Below are positions 24,901-36,904 of a stretch of DNA of 64,000 nt, piece after piece. The stretch is from positions 14,065,385 through 14,129,384 of the forward strand of contig CM067576.1 of the NCBI GenBank assembly GCA_034336665.1, written 5' to 3'. The notes under the pieces are model-generated. The model was not told where the DNA came from. It saw only the letters and a list, made by a program, of their open reading frames with translations, and did no database searches. A program made the position numbers and the translations under genes. Source of the DNA: Luscinia megarhynchos. Its lineage: Eukaryota; Chordata; Aves; Passeriformes; Turdidae. Each line of letters begins with the position of its first letter. The first letter of the stretch is position 1.

Positions 24901-26505
24901 ACTTTGTTGCAAGGACAAGAGGTTAACTCATGTACTCAGAGGCAGAACAGCATTATCTCATCCATTGAATGAAGCAAAGACACAAGGTAAAGAAATCTAA
25001 AAAATGGTTTCAAGTTAGACAAGTAAACTATTTACAGTGAACTGTGTCTGGTAATTCATTCATGTGCATATTTTCTACTGTAGAGCAATTAAGCTTCACA
25101 AGCTTCCTTGTTCCCCCAGCAGAAAGTAAACTCTTATTTAAATGACTATATAATTCTGTCTATTAAATATGATAGTATCTGCAATTTTTCAGCATATAGC
25201 TTCAACTGAGAGCCTCTGGATGAGTATCTTTGTGTAAAACATGCTGCATTACCTGCACTGCAAGATCAAACCAAGAAGCAGCTGAGAAAGCCTGGTTTAA
25301 ATTGGGAATGCTTTGAGAGGCAGCTAGAGGTAACTAGAATGCTTTTTACAATCCAATTGACTTTTAATTTACCTTACACATAGTATATCCTTGGATTAGA
25401 ATGCCAAATTCCTTCATTTATTCACCCTTTAAGTCAAATGTATTAACATTTATCGTGAAACTGAAACTTCACAAGAGAAATACATTCTGTTAAGACCTTC
25501 ATTAAACAAAACAGTAATTATTGCATTTAATCATTCCAGTTGTGAAGAAAAGCATCTAAGTCAAAGTTGATGATTTCAGTGTTGTAGTCACTTATTGTTG
25601 ATGCTTAAGAAACTATCAAGCCATGGGTTTATCCCACCTACTTAAGTTACTTCCCACATCATTCAATGTGGTGAAAGACACAGCTGTGTCCTACAGAGGA
25701 AAGAAACTTCACCTGAATATCTTCCTTTCAGGGAGATACTTGAAGTACCATCAGTACAGAAATTTCTAGCACCTTCATTGCTAAAACATTTTAGGATACC
25801 ACAATGAATATGGATTCAAGACCAACCTAACAGCTTAAAACTTATTGATTACAGTTTAATTTCATATTAATTTCCATATAAAATCTATTTGTTTTAATGT
25901 TCCAAAATTCTTCATACATTTTGCAATCTGCTACATTATTTTACCATAAAATTTGCATTCTGTTTGCCATGGCACACACTGGACCTGGATAATCATTAGT
26001 GATGTTTGAAGATGCAAATGATAATCAGAGGCTTGCAATTTGGTAGGTGAAAACAAGCAGTATATCTAACAGCTGCTAACAGCTAACCTCGAGCTGGGAG
26101 ATCAATGGGGCTGCATTGGTGTGAGGAGAAAGCAGAATGACCAACTGCTGGAGATACAAAGAAATTACAGTGAAAGCCAAGTGATTTGGTAATGCCTGAC
26201 CACAGCCCCTGTGTTCCCTGGAAGCACAGAGCACAGTTGGATGTGCCTGCCCCACTTCTGCTCCCATCACCTGCAGGTGCATCAGCAGTGCCACTGTGTC
26301 AGTGCAGTCCTGCTGCAGCCACAGCCTGCTCTGCTCTTGGTTTCTCTGACACAGCTGAGGCTTTACTGGCTTCAGCTACCACAGGTTAATACAAGATAGG
26401 TTTTAATGTTCAAGGAGGAATTAGTAGATAGATTTTTAGTCAAGTTAGTTTCGAAGGCAAGTATAACTGCCATAAAATCCAGTTCATTTATGGGATCGTG
26501 ACAAG
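18990..26505. other. AT-rich non-coding stretch
   Basis: There is no supported gene over about 7.5 kb. I see isolated ORFs on both strands without promoter, splice or family support, small A runs (19418-19429) and direct repeats of AATTATAAGT near 20864-20890. An acceptor-like tract followed by 17 open codons and ATG|GTAAGT occurs at 20226-20279 but is too short to call. Confidence 0.45.
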
Positions 26506-26513
26506 ATTCTCAT

Positions 26514-26570
26514 TCCAATCTAACCAACCATCCAGTATATAAACCCTTCCAAGCTTAGCAGTGGCATAGA
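26514..26570 (+). promoter_or_regulatory. candidate CCAAT/TATA core promoter
   Basis: A CCAAT motif at 26514-26518 is followed by TATATAAA at 26536-26543, and a plausible start site would fall about 25-30 bases later, near 26567. What makes the block more than a chance TATA is what follows: an ATG-free segment that ends in a good splice donor, then, 872 bases on, an acceptor and an ORF opening with a signal-peptide-like stretch. This layout is typical of small secreted-protein genes. No CpG island is present, consistent with a tissue-restricted promoter. Confidence 0.35.
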
Positions 26571-26622
26571 CAGACAGTTCATTAACAGGAACTACTGGAG
26601 CAGATCTTCACCAATCACATTG
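26567..26622 (+). other. candidate untranslated first exon
   Basis: The segment from the inferred start site to 26622 is about 56 bases long, lacks ATG, and ends CACATTG directly before GTAAGC. Combined with the TATA motif upstream and the acceptor at 27493-27494, it would form a short 5'-UTR exon followed by an 872-base intron. The start coordinate is inferred from TATA spacing only. Transcript data would settle it. Confidence 0.3.
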
Positions 26623-27494
26623 GTAAGCCACCCCTCATTAGTTTCATAATTACACTGTATATGTCCCACACATCACATATCATGTTTTTGAGCTATTAAA
26701 ATATAGCTTTCATTTTTCTGAAAGGCTAAACACATTAAATCACAGAAACCAGGAGTAGCATTCTCAAACAAATCATAACTCAGGGCAGACATTTAAACTA
26801 GATTTTATTCTAAATGACACAATCTAGGAAAGTGTAGTATTGCTGATATTCAGAAGCTGCTTGTTTTTCAGAGATCAGACTTTAATTATGAAGAAAATGA
26901 CAGTTGTGATGAATAGACTGGTAAATGAAATAACTTTTTTGGTTTGCATTCTTGGTAGTATTCTTGGCTCCATTCTTCTCACTATCCCTTGAGAAAAGCT
27001 GGAATTGCATTTTAAATCAAAGTCACTTAGACTTTGTATGACCAATGGACACATTGAGAGTGATTCATAGACAAAATATATTTATGATGCAAGTTTGTCA
27101 GGATTCTGTATAACCTTAATTCTTTTAATGAGAAGCCACAGGATTTTGCATTGAAGTACTGTTCACCTAGATATATGCACATTAATTTTTACCAGTGAAA
27201 AACAAAGCAAACATGCAGAGACAAAATGTGGGCAGCTCTTCAAATGAAATGTCCTCCACAGACCCAACAGACACCTACTATGAGACAGACCCAGCTGCAG
27301 CACTCAGAATTCATTGTCTGGCATACTTCCACAAAATCCCATAAAAATATATTTCTCCTAGCACCCATTCTGTCTGACAGCTTCTTTTTCCCAGTAACTC
27401 AGAAACATTTAGGTTTTGAAAGTACTTCATCCTTTCCATCATATTACCCATGGATACTGTAGTTACAGTTTTTTCACGTACTTGTGCTTTGCAG

Positions 27495-27658
27495 TCATTA
27501 CTAAAACCATACAGACACCCTCAGCAGCCATGCAAGAAGGCTGCCACCTTCTACTTCTGGTGCTGGTAATCAGATACACAGCTGGTAATCAGACATGCAC
27601 AGCAAGGAATGGCACTGAGACTGTCAGTGCATCCCCCACAATCCAGCAGAGGAACCAA
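27495..27658 (+). CDS. candidate exon encoding a signal peptide, unknown secreted protein
   Basis: An acceptor (TTGTGCTTTGCAG) leads into 35 ATG-free bases, then ATG at 27530 in a fair context (CAGCC before it). The 43 open codons end in phase 0 at the donor CAA|GTAAGG (27659). The peptide starts MQEGCHLLLLVLVIRYTAG: a hydrophobic core and a small-residue cleavage site typical of a secretory signal. It is followed by a short polar stretch with N-glycosylation sequons (NQT, NGT). The next exon is not identified; a strong acceptor near 30130 would add only 11 codons before a stop. An oddity weakens the call: a 19-base imperfect tandem duplication at 27562-27599 sits inside the frame and is not a multiple of three. 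I do not recognise the protein. It could be a real small secreted protein, a decayed one, or chance. Confidence 0.33.
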
Positions 27659-27759
27659 GTAAGGAAAAATGGTTTGATGCAGTTGCTTCTGAGTATATCT
27701 GAGGCTATTAAATGCATAATAAAGTGCAAAAATAAAGTGAATAATTACTGTAAATGGTA

Positions 27760-29950
27760 GGGGTTTACATGGCTTTTCTGACAGGTTATTCTATTGGAAG
27801 AAGCATCATCCCAAACATTTAGCTAAGCCATGAAACATATGCACTCAGTTTCTCCTGTAAACTGCAATTAAAACTGTACAAATAGGAATTCCTGCATTTA
27901 GAAAATTTGGGATTAAGGAAACCACTTTTTCTTATCATCAGACATTCATACATTTAAATTTGAACTCTTCTTAGTAGGACACAAACCTCATACACAACAG
28001 CATTGCTTGTGTGCCCTTCTCTGTCCTTGCAAATGTCCTGCAGCTGGCTGCAGCCATTCTCAGCATTCTCAGCGTGGCTGGGACTGTCTGGCCATTGTAT
28101 CTGTTCCCTCAGATCTATTCCCAAAGCAGAGCCATGCATCACTCTGCAGCAGTGCTTGTGTGAATGGTGTAATAGAGTTACATGATAATAACTTGAGAGC
28201 AGATGCTACTGCATCCCAAGTTTACAATTTCATGGGCCTGAATGAGACAAAACCATTATACATGAATACTGCCACTACTTTTAAGAGCACTTCAACTAGA
28301 AATCAAAAATGAAAATCTTAATTGCCAGACACATTTCCTCTTTCAATGTAAAAACATCACCTTAATCACTTTTTCCATTTACCTTTCCCAAACTATAGGT
28401 GTATGCAGTCTTAGTTGAAACTAAAAACTATTTATACTTAAAATAGTTCATAAGTAAATATCTCAGGTAGGCTTTTTTTCCTTGACTTCCCATCTTGCTT
28501 AATTTAAACTCACATTCCCTAGACCCCCTTGAAAAATTTTTTAAAAATCAGATCCTTCTCAATTTTTTTAAAAAAATGCTACATTTATCATGTTCCCCAT
28601 ACCTTTTTTTTCTTCTAAAATTATACTCTGATAATACTTTGGGACTACCCTGCAATATGAAAGACTTCCCTTTCAGAAGAATAATAAAAAGGAATTATTG
28701 AATCCCTTGCTACTCCACAACTGTAAAATGTCATCAGCAATTTCTATAAGATCACCAGCTGTTGAAAATTATTTGACTTTCTGCACTGACCTTTAACATT
28801 TGCAGTTTGCAAGAGGAGCTCTGTACTTTTACATCTGCTTAAAACATATCACAATGAAAATGAGACTAAGGCTAAAAATTACCTTGAAGAAACCTACACC
28901 TGTTGAGGTGCCAATAAGCACTTGTCTGTTCATAATACTCATTCAAGCCCTCCAGTGAATACCTCACTATCTCTTCTTAAATTTCAATTAAATGCTAAAC
29001 TCAGGAGAAGCTCTATTGCACTTAAATAATATGTGAACATGACATTTAGTATAACCTTGTTTTCTAACAAAGGATAAAGCAGGATAGTGTAAGGCTTGGC
29101 TGTACTGGTCATAAACTTGCTATGAAGGACAGCAGGATGTACAAAGGATGCAAATGAGAAGTGACAGGGGAGAAATTGGTTATGTGCACAAGCTGTTTGC
29201 AGCCAGCATTCTCCAGTTTTACAATCCCCTTCCAGAGCCCTGTGCTCCCTCCACATTCCAAAGCAGTTGGGTTCCCTGACTGGCATAGCTGTACCTGGAC
29301 CTGGAGATCTGCTTCAGCTCCAAGCTGCAGACAATTAGTGCCTTGTCTTCACCAATTTCTTTGTTTGCTTGCTGAAACTAAGTGAAACTTGGACAACTTT
29401 TAAAATAATTTTTTTCCATAAGAAAACAGATCTTGATGCCCAGAGAGGTCTCAAAAAAGCAAACAAAAAGATGCCAGCACTGCAGGGATGCTTGATCTAT
29501 AACTGAAAGTTGTTCTAAAACTCACATATAAGGTGCAGAAAAAAAATCTTCCACGGGGGGTTTGAAAAAATATTTTTTTCAAATCCTGTGTCTCTATGTA
29601 AAATAAAATAAATTACAACATAGTGCAACGCATATATGAGTTACTACTTACCACATTGTATATCAGGATAAGGAAAGAATACAATGCAAAGTTAATTTGA
29701 GCTCATTTTTATTGCAACCTCTCATTTTTAAATAATCAAGGTATTTGCTGTATGTACTTCCTACTCCTGAAACAGGCTGAGCATAAAATTTCTTGCTTTT
29801 CATGGTACAAAAACTCCTCACAGAGTGAATGGCATCTTCCATATCAGAGGACAGGTGTCAAAGAACAGAGGAGAACTTGCCAATCATTATTAACATCTTT
29901 GAAATGCCAAACATGGATCCACAAAGTGAAGATTATTTTGTTATGGGATA
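27760..29950. other. non-coding interval
   Basis: There is no supported gene. An acceptor-like CTGCAG near 28042 is followed by a hydrophobic open frame of 39 codons, but no donor follows, and the frame is not recognised. Confidence 0.4.
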
Positions 29951-29951
29951 C

Positions 29952-29956
<5 letters not shown>

Positions 29957-29986
<30 letters not shown>
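29957..29986 (+). repeat. homopolymer of 30 A
   Basis: This is an uninterrupted run of 30 adenines, the longest homopolymer in the window. CR1 elements do not end in poly(A), so if this is a retroposition scar it would be from a processed transcript. No AATAAA is seen within about 35 bases upstream, and I recognise no parent gene, so a plain mononucleotide repeat is equally possible. Confidence 0.9.
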
Positions 29987-29988
<2 letters not shown>

Positions 29989-29989
29989 A

Positions 29990-31870
29990 GATCTGAGAGA
30001 CAGTGCTGCAGCCCAGAGCTGCCAGAAGAAAATGCTGGTCTCAAATCAATACAACACAAGGAAATTCTTGTTAATCAGGCAGTATCAAACCCTGCCTTTT
30101 GTAACAAAAAAGATCCTCTTTTTCTCCAGGTTTGCCTAGACAGCTTTAAGAAAAAATGCAGATGAAACTTTGCAGCAAGAAACCTCTCTACACACAACCC
30201 ATCCCTGATCTGTGGCTGCCAGATAAAGAGAATATACAACAAGCTTTTAAGCAATGGAATAAAGATATTAGATTAAACTTTTTTTGGTATTAGTGATAGT
30301 CACTATTGACATCCAAGAAAATAAATTAAACAAATTACAATAACTTGAAATAGCACTAACCCAACAATTCAACATAATTTAACAGCAATTAGATAAATCC
30401 TAACATTCCTTTCTGAATGAAGCAAAAACGTAGAATTTAATTAAATATTGAAATTACAAATATATACTTTTTCTTTATTTTATCACTTTCATTAAACAGA
30501 TTATAAATATTTTATATATCTATAATGTAGAGAAGCCACCTAATAGGTTTTTCATACCTAAAAATAAAACAATTTTCCAGGTTTTTTCACATTTTCTGCC
30601 TTTATTATACTTCATCCTTATTTTGAATTATGGCAAATTTTGTTCTACACAAATTTAGACCTATCCATTCTTGGATTAACCTGTTTTGTCAGCCTGTTGG
30701 GAGTCGTTTTGTTTGAACATCTGGACCACCCACATGTTTCCTGCTGAAAATAAATCATCATTTTTGAGTTATGAGTATTAACATACTCAACATCAGAGGA
30801 CTGATGAAGATTGGACTGTGTATGATTAATGCATTATGATAAAATATTATATAAAATTTGTGTTTGGAAAGTTTATGGAATACACTGAAAATGAGCAGCT
30901 TATCTGGGTCTGTTGAAAGGTATTTTCTAGTACCATAGCTCAGCTGGGTCTGCACCTATTAAAAGTTAAACTACTATAACTATAACAGTGCCATTTGTAT
31001 TCAATCAATATACTTAATTATTTTTTAACACCTCAATTTATCAAAAATAAATAATTTCTTTTAAAAAATTGCCTCTCTGACTAGGGGACTCTTTAAATCA
31101 TTTTATTCTAGAAATTAAAGACAATGTAGGTCTTCTTTTAGTAGTTAACTGTGATCTCAAGTGAGCCTTCAGGCACTGTAGTGTTCTGTGCTCACATCCT
31201 CCCTTGAAGTATTTTCCTGTATAAGACTGGGAATGGGTCTGTGGAAATCCACTGCTCTGATTCTGTGTCACCTGCATATTCAGTAACACAGAGTCCCTCC
31301 TTTCTGCTAGGTATTCAATCAATGTTCCTGTAGGAACTCTATCACTTTTATTCATAATATACATATTTGTAAACAGCAACTAATTAATTGGGAGTTTATC
31401 AGTTACAAAACAATCCTAACATAAGCATTATTCCCTGCACAGAGTAAAGGAAATCACAAAGAGGTAATTTGCAAATCTTTTTTCTAAAGTGTCACACAAA
31501 TGCAGAGACTGTGATAAACAAGAATATAAAGCTTTATACAGCGTTGGTCTTAAAGGCAGACAGCAGCCAAGTAAACTGGGAGAACTAAATGAGGAAAGTT
31601 CTGTGAATATTTGTGCAGCAGGAACGTTTCACACCACCTTCTTACATTCCCAAATCAAAGTGAAGCTTTTCTATCACCCACCAATAATGTTTTTACACCT
31701 TACTCATTGCTATTGCATCTATGCGTTGATCAATTTTTGGTTTTTTTAAGTGACAAGTTTAACTAAAAATATGATCTAGGATGGATTGAAATTCTTATCA
31801 AATAAAAATTACAGGATTTCAATGGCTATACTTACTAAGATCTGTTACAGTAAAACTGGTCTAAATCTTA
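29990..31870. other. AT-rich non-coding stretch
   Basis: There is no supported gene. A strong acceptor-like CTCTTTTTCTCCAG near 30130 is followed by only 11 open codons. The rest is A/T-rich with frequent stops. Confidence 0.45.
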
Positions 31871-31871
31871 C

Positions 31872-31946
31872 CTAACAGTCTGTACTGGAAGTTTTATTCC
31901 ACAGTTAGTGGCAGGGCTCAAAGTCTCACCTCCTTGAAGTCTGAGG
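31872..31946 (-). CDS. weak candidate internal exon, 75 bases
   Basis: On the minus strand, a strong acceptor (ATTCTTTTCATGCAG) and a strong donor (TTAG|GTAAGA) enclose exactly 75 bases. One frame is open: 1 base, 24 codons, 2 bases, so the exon would be symmetric in phase. The encoded text includes LQGGETLSPATNCGIKLPVQ, which I do not recognise. A CR1 fragment begins about 40 bases away on the other strand. The splice motifs are good, but the block is short and chance is a real alternative. Confidence 0.22.
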
Positions 31947-31989
31947 CTGCATGAAAAGAATATTTCTGTAAAAAAAACCAAACAAACAT

Positions 31990-32427
31990 TCCTGGTTGAA
32001 GCAGTTGTGACCAGGTGACCCACCTGGTGAATGCAGGAAAGGCTGTGGGTGTTGTGGGGCTTTGACAAGGCCTTTGACACTGTCTGCCACAGCATTCCCT
32101 GGAAAAGCTGCAGCCCATGGCTAGGACAGGAGCACTCTTGGCTGGGTTAAGAACTGGCTGGTTGCCTGGGCCCAGAGTGCTGATGAATGGTGCTGAATCC
32201 AGCTGGGATCAGTCACCAGTGCTGTCCCCCCAGGGGTCTGTGCTGGGGCCCCAGTTCTGTTCAATATTTTTATTAATGACATAGATAAGGGTATTGAGTC
32301 CTTCTTTAGTAAATTTGCAGATGACACCAAGCTGGGAGTGTGTATTGATCTGTTGGAAGGGAGGAGGGCTCTGCAGAGAGACTGGAAGGGTTGGATGGAT
32401 GGGCAGAGCCCAGTAGATATACACTGA
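31990..32427 (+). mobile_element. CR1 LINE reverse-transcriptase fragment, broken
   Basis: This is a 5'- and 3'-truncated internal piece of CR1 ORF2. Reverse-transcriptase blocks are readable: FDKAFDTVCHS (from 32061), GSVLGP (from 32234), [13 protein letters not shown] (from 32260) and the catalytic-site block KFADDTKLG (from 32311). These lie in three different frames, so at least two indels separate them, and the copy is dead. The text is clearly in plus orientation and ends after an RALQRDW segment near 32427, in a stop. It is one of the better preserved CR1 pieces here and supports the avian assignment. Confidence 0.9.
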
Positions 32428-32429
32428 AG

Positions 32430-35400
32430 GAGGACTTAGATGTGTTGAAATTATGAGTCTGCATCAACCACAGAATGTTTAATTAATTAAATTCTTAATT
32501 CCAACTCAAGCACTTTGTACCTGCATGTAGCACTTTCACTTTGCTTAAACCCAGCTGTGCAATCTAAGCTTACAAGCTAGGCCCTCTGCAGCTACCTCAG
32601 CCACTGGGGAATCTATTCCCAAGTCTCTTCATACCATGTATCTTAGACTTTCAAAACTTTTAGAGGTGCATGTCTCTCTCCACTGACTGAAGAGGAAAAA
32701 CTAGAGGGACAGCTTGCAGTAATAGCCAATCTAAGGAACAGAAATACCATTCTTTGTGCCTAAACTGAATCATTAAATTCCAAAACATCAAAATACTGGG
32801 AACAAGAAAGCAATTCCAAGAAAACTGTAAATGAAATATACTGCATTAGAGAAAAATTTAGATGCAACCTGCAAGTTTAGACTTTCCTGAATTTGATGCT
32901 TCAGGCAAGCCATATGCACAGTTTTCCAAGAAAATCCCTTGTCTTTACAAAAACAATTATGAGCATTGGTGACTGTAGCAGAGTTTGCCCTTTCCTAGAT
33001 ATTAGTATTAATTATGCTTTGAAGGTGCTGAATTAATCCATTCTGTGAAATATATATCAGTTAATTAAAAGGTATTTTTCTTCAAGAAGGAATATAATTT
33101 ATGATGAAATAGGAGATTAATGCTTCCTAAGTCACAAATCCTTTGGGTGAAAATAAAATAGGTTTTAGAATGCATATGCTTTCCAATTGACTTTACTGTT
33201 TAAATATTCCTGAAAGGCTTCAGATCTGGAGTGCAGAACATGGTATGGAGATTTTATTATTTTCCTTTGTCTAACTTAGAAGTAATAGAACAGGCAAACA
33301 CATGGTACTGTACACCCAAAGAATGAACTGCAGCACTCCAAACACCACACAACAGAGCCTGCAATGCCACAAACAGGGCCACGGAGACAGATAAGAGTGA
33401 TTTGTTTCCCATAGAAGTGGTAGATCAGGAAACTTAGATATTTGCTACCTCAATGAAAAGTCTGGATCAGAAATATCAAGGGCTTCTTAACTCTTTACCT
33501 ATACATAAACTGCTCAGTTGGGTATGCCAGTAAACAAGTGTATTTTTCGATATAAATGCAGGAGAAAAACCTCCAGACATGGGCTGTATAGAAAAAAATG
33601 GAAGTATTGTCAAGCTGTCCAGTGTAAAACTTATAGTGACAAATTAGCAAGAGTTAGTGCACTAACAAAGCACCTCATCACTTTGAAAAATGCCAGTGAC
33701 AAATAGTAGTATAACTCATGGAGGTGGGATGAAGGTGGTGAGCATGAGGAATGTGCATTTCCTCAGAGGCTACAACATTAGGCATTATTCCTACCATGAG
33801 TGGAGAAGACAAGAGAGAACAAAAATACCCTCACATTCTCCATTAGGCAAAAGAGCTTCTTGGCTGGTGCAGGGCTGACAAAAGTGTTCAGAGTAGCTCA
33901 TTTCCCCATTCAAGTGTAGTTGGATACACACACTGCTCTGAACTGTGCTGAGACCACAGAGGAGGATGACAAAAAAGGAAATTTGATCAGATTTGATACC
34001 ACAGTTCTCTGTATGGTTCCATAAGATTTTGGGCCAAACATAACCTGGCATAAGCTGTCACTGTGCTTTCTAGCTAGGGAGAGAAAAGGGCTTTAGAGTA
34101 GATAAGAATTTTCCTCACTGTGCAAATGTGTATCTGCCAAGACATTATTAGGGTTTGTGCTGGCCTAGCTCTGTCCATCAGGACACTCAGCAGACAAGCT
34201 CCAGGAATTACCATGAACCAGAAGTTTCTCCTGTAGGCACAGTTCCATAGCAAACTGGCATTTCCAACAGACTGGTCTGATTCAGTTCTTGGATATGATT
34301 TCTCTGTGCTGACATGAGGCACAGCTGCCTGCATCATTACATTCATTCTGGGATCACCTTTTGGGGGCATATGAAGTCAGTCCTGAGATTGCTGCAGCTG
34401 TTAAGGTACATTCAAGCTTTCTCAGCCCCTCTCTATCAATGTCCTAAGGAAAGAAAGTTGCTCAGGACCATGACTCAAAGTATTGTGATGTATAAATGCA
34501 CTTCAGGTTGCCATCCCAGGATCCTAATTTACTCCTGCCTGTTATCCTCAACCTCAAATCTCCTTCCTGACCACAGTTCACCCATCCCTGTGCTGCAATC
34601 CAGACAGCAGCAGCACCCCTGTGGCAAACATGCAGACAGCATTAGCTTCCCACTACGGATATTGTTGACTCTCCAAAAGCCAGATCCTCAACAGGTGCTT
34701 CTCCTTCAATGCCTCTGGAGCCACACTGTGTTTCACTCTAGGGATCTAATTGAAGATTTTGTTGGCTGTACCCCAAAGTTATCTCCTGCCCAGAGATCTA
34801 GAATTGTGAGAAACAACTATCAGACACATTCAAACTTTCTATCCTCTGACTATTCTCTTTTTCTCCTGTTTTGGGACAAGTAAAAATTCTGAGGCAATAA
34901 CTTAATAGGAAACTGTATCAGATTTAACATTTCTCCCAGAAATGCAGAACCAGCATGTTCCTCCCTACAAAACAAACCACATTTGCCATGTGAAAAGTCA
35001 AGTGAAAAAGTTCTAAAGGAAGTCTTTGGCTTCCTACAAGTCTGGAAACTCACACTATTTCATGCAAAAGCTTATTTTCTTAATGGACTATCTACATCTT
35101 GTCAGTACCAAAATAATCCAAATGAAAAACAGTTGCAAAAATACAGACAAGCAACGAGATTTGTTCATTTTTAGCTCCTCAGAATCTTCCAATAAGTCAC
35201 ACTGGGTAAAAGCCAAGACCTCATGAACTGGTCTGAGTTCCACTTTGACTAGAAGTAATAATTGAAAACTACAGTAAATGTCATCAAAAGTCCTTATTCT
35301 GTTTGTACTTAAAATCTTATATATATGAAATAACTAGACAGCATAACTCCATGGTAAAGGACTGGTAACAGGTGAAATTGGAAAATATGGTTACAGGTTA

Positions 35401-36690
35401 GCAGTAAGTATTTGAAAAGTATTTGAGAAAAAGCTTATATATATACTTACTAAAAAAAAGTTATGTTTAAATTTAATGTGTCATTAGAGCAGATTTTATT
35501 ACCCATCCTCTTTCAGTTTTCTTAGCTCTCTCATCCTATATGAGTAATTAATTTAGACTATTCTTTATATTAAGCACTGAGTTCCAAAAATTATCTGTTA
35601 CACAGGATTTAACACAATCAAAGCCAAAAAAATTATCATCTTATAAACTTCATAAAGATGAAACCTTTGCCAATATATTTTTCTGTTAGTCTCTGTCTCC
35701 AAGTACCAGTCAGTGTCAAGATTGCAGAGAAGACTGGTTCTAACTCTCTGCCCAAAAATGTGCTTTGTTATTATCTGACCTGCCAGCTACCAGCAGGTCA
35801 AATAATCAGCAGTTGCTATTTATGCAATACTAGATTATAACCAAGTCTTGTTTTGATTCACAAAGTTGGGGACAGACTATATTTGTAACATTATCATTTT
35901 ATTACAATGCTTTTACTGAACTGCATGTTGACAAAACAACTCACTTGACCATAACAAAAAAAACCCACTAATGCCATGTGCAAAAGCTCGTAACTCTATT
36001 TCTGCCAATTGGATAAGCATGACTAAACACTTAAAAATGTTCAGCTAGATCATTTAGGGCTGCCTGGGAATATGTGTTACTAGACTAATTGATGCACTAA
36101 TCCTATGCATCAGAAAGTAAAGAAATTAATTTTTAATGCTACAAATTGATTATTAAACATCATAGAGAAACAGCAAGAGATATATCTCAAAACACATTCT
36201 ATGAACATATTACTTCACTCAAAACCTAACTTTTAAGGTTTACAATTCACTAAGATTTTTAAAGCTCAAGAAAAATTGTAAATACATCTTTAAAGTATAC
36301 TGCAGATGTTGTTGAGATTAAACTTCCCTAAAGACAGCATGACATAAGGACAAACACAATAGTTCTAAGTGCTCAATGACAGCCAGGCACCATAGCCAGA
36401 AGTAGTATCTGTTAACATATGTTAACAATGTAGAAGGTGACACTTAAGTAGAAATCTCTTACCTGCCTTGGTTGAGTCTCTCCTGATAAGGTTTGTTCTG
36501 TGAAAGACGCAAATCTTTATGTATAAATCAGAAGCAAAGTGTGCTTGGCACATCCAGTTTTCAGCAGAGCTCAAGTGTGATATGTGTAAGTAATAAATTG
36601 GCTTCTCAAAGTAGCTCAGACCATATTAATTGGAAACAGAGTCACTGCTTGCAAGGTTGCTGATGCTGCTCCTTCTGCTTTGTGCCTTTG
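32430..36690. other. non-coding stretch
   Basis: There is no supported gene. The longest ORF of the window (34314-34883, plus, 189 codons) lies here, but its peptide has no recognisable domain and no splice or promoter context. A perfect 16-base palindrome lies at 36411-36426. Confidence 0.4.
36411..36426. repeat. 16-bp perfect palindrome
   Basis: GTTAACATATGTTAAC reads identically on both strands with no spacer. It contains two HpaI-type GTTAAC hexamers and a central CATATG E-box-like core. Function is unknown. Confidence 0.95.
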
Positions 36691-36693
36691 CAG

Positions 36694-36904
36694 AGAGCTA
36701 ATGTATGAATAAGGCAGAGAACAAATCCCTTTCTCTCTTTACCTTTCCTCCTTTCTCTTAAATGGTGAGTTAGAGTTCAGTTCATTCTGCAGACGATGGC
36801 AGAGCACAGGCTGACAGTGCTGCTTCCTCCCCTGCCGAGACACACTGAATGTGTTGTGAATAAAGACAAAGCCCTCTCTCTACCAGTGCACCACATCACC
36901 GTAG
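36694..36904 (+). CDS. candidate exon with alternative acceptors and an ORF start
   Basis: A very good acceptor (TTCTGCTTTGTGCCTTTGCAG, ending 36693) and a second acceptor (TTCATTCTGCAG, ending 36792) share one strong donor, GTAG|GTAAGAG at 36905. From the ATG at 36796, 36 codons are open to the donor (MAEHRLTVLLPPLPRH at the start), leaving one base over. The preceding sequence has stops, so this would be a first coding exon or an exon of a non-coding RNA. The block is richer in G and C than its surroundings and carries several CpGs. If unspliced, the frame stays open to 37167 (123 codons, with a hydrophobic stretch near the end). I do not recognise the protein. Confidence 0.27.

Noticed and set aside
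28876..28940. Minus-strand text VLIGTSTGVGFFK before a GTAATT donor
   Set aside because: Poor acceptor, 43 bases only, and no partner exon.
34314..34883. Longest ORF in the window, 189 codons, plus strand
   Set aside because: No recognisable domain or signal peptide and no splice or promoter context. ORFs this long arise occasionally by chance in 64 kb.
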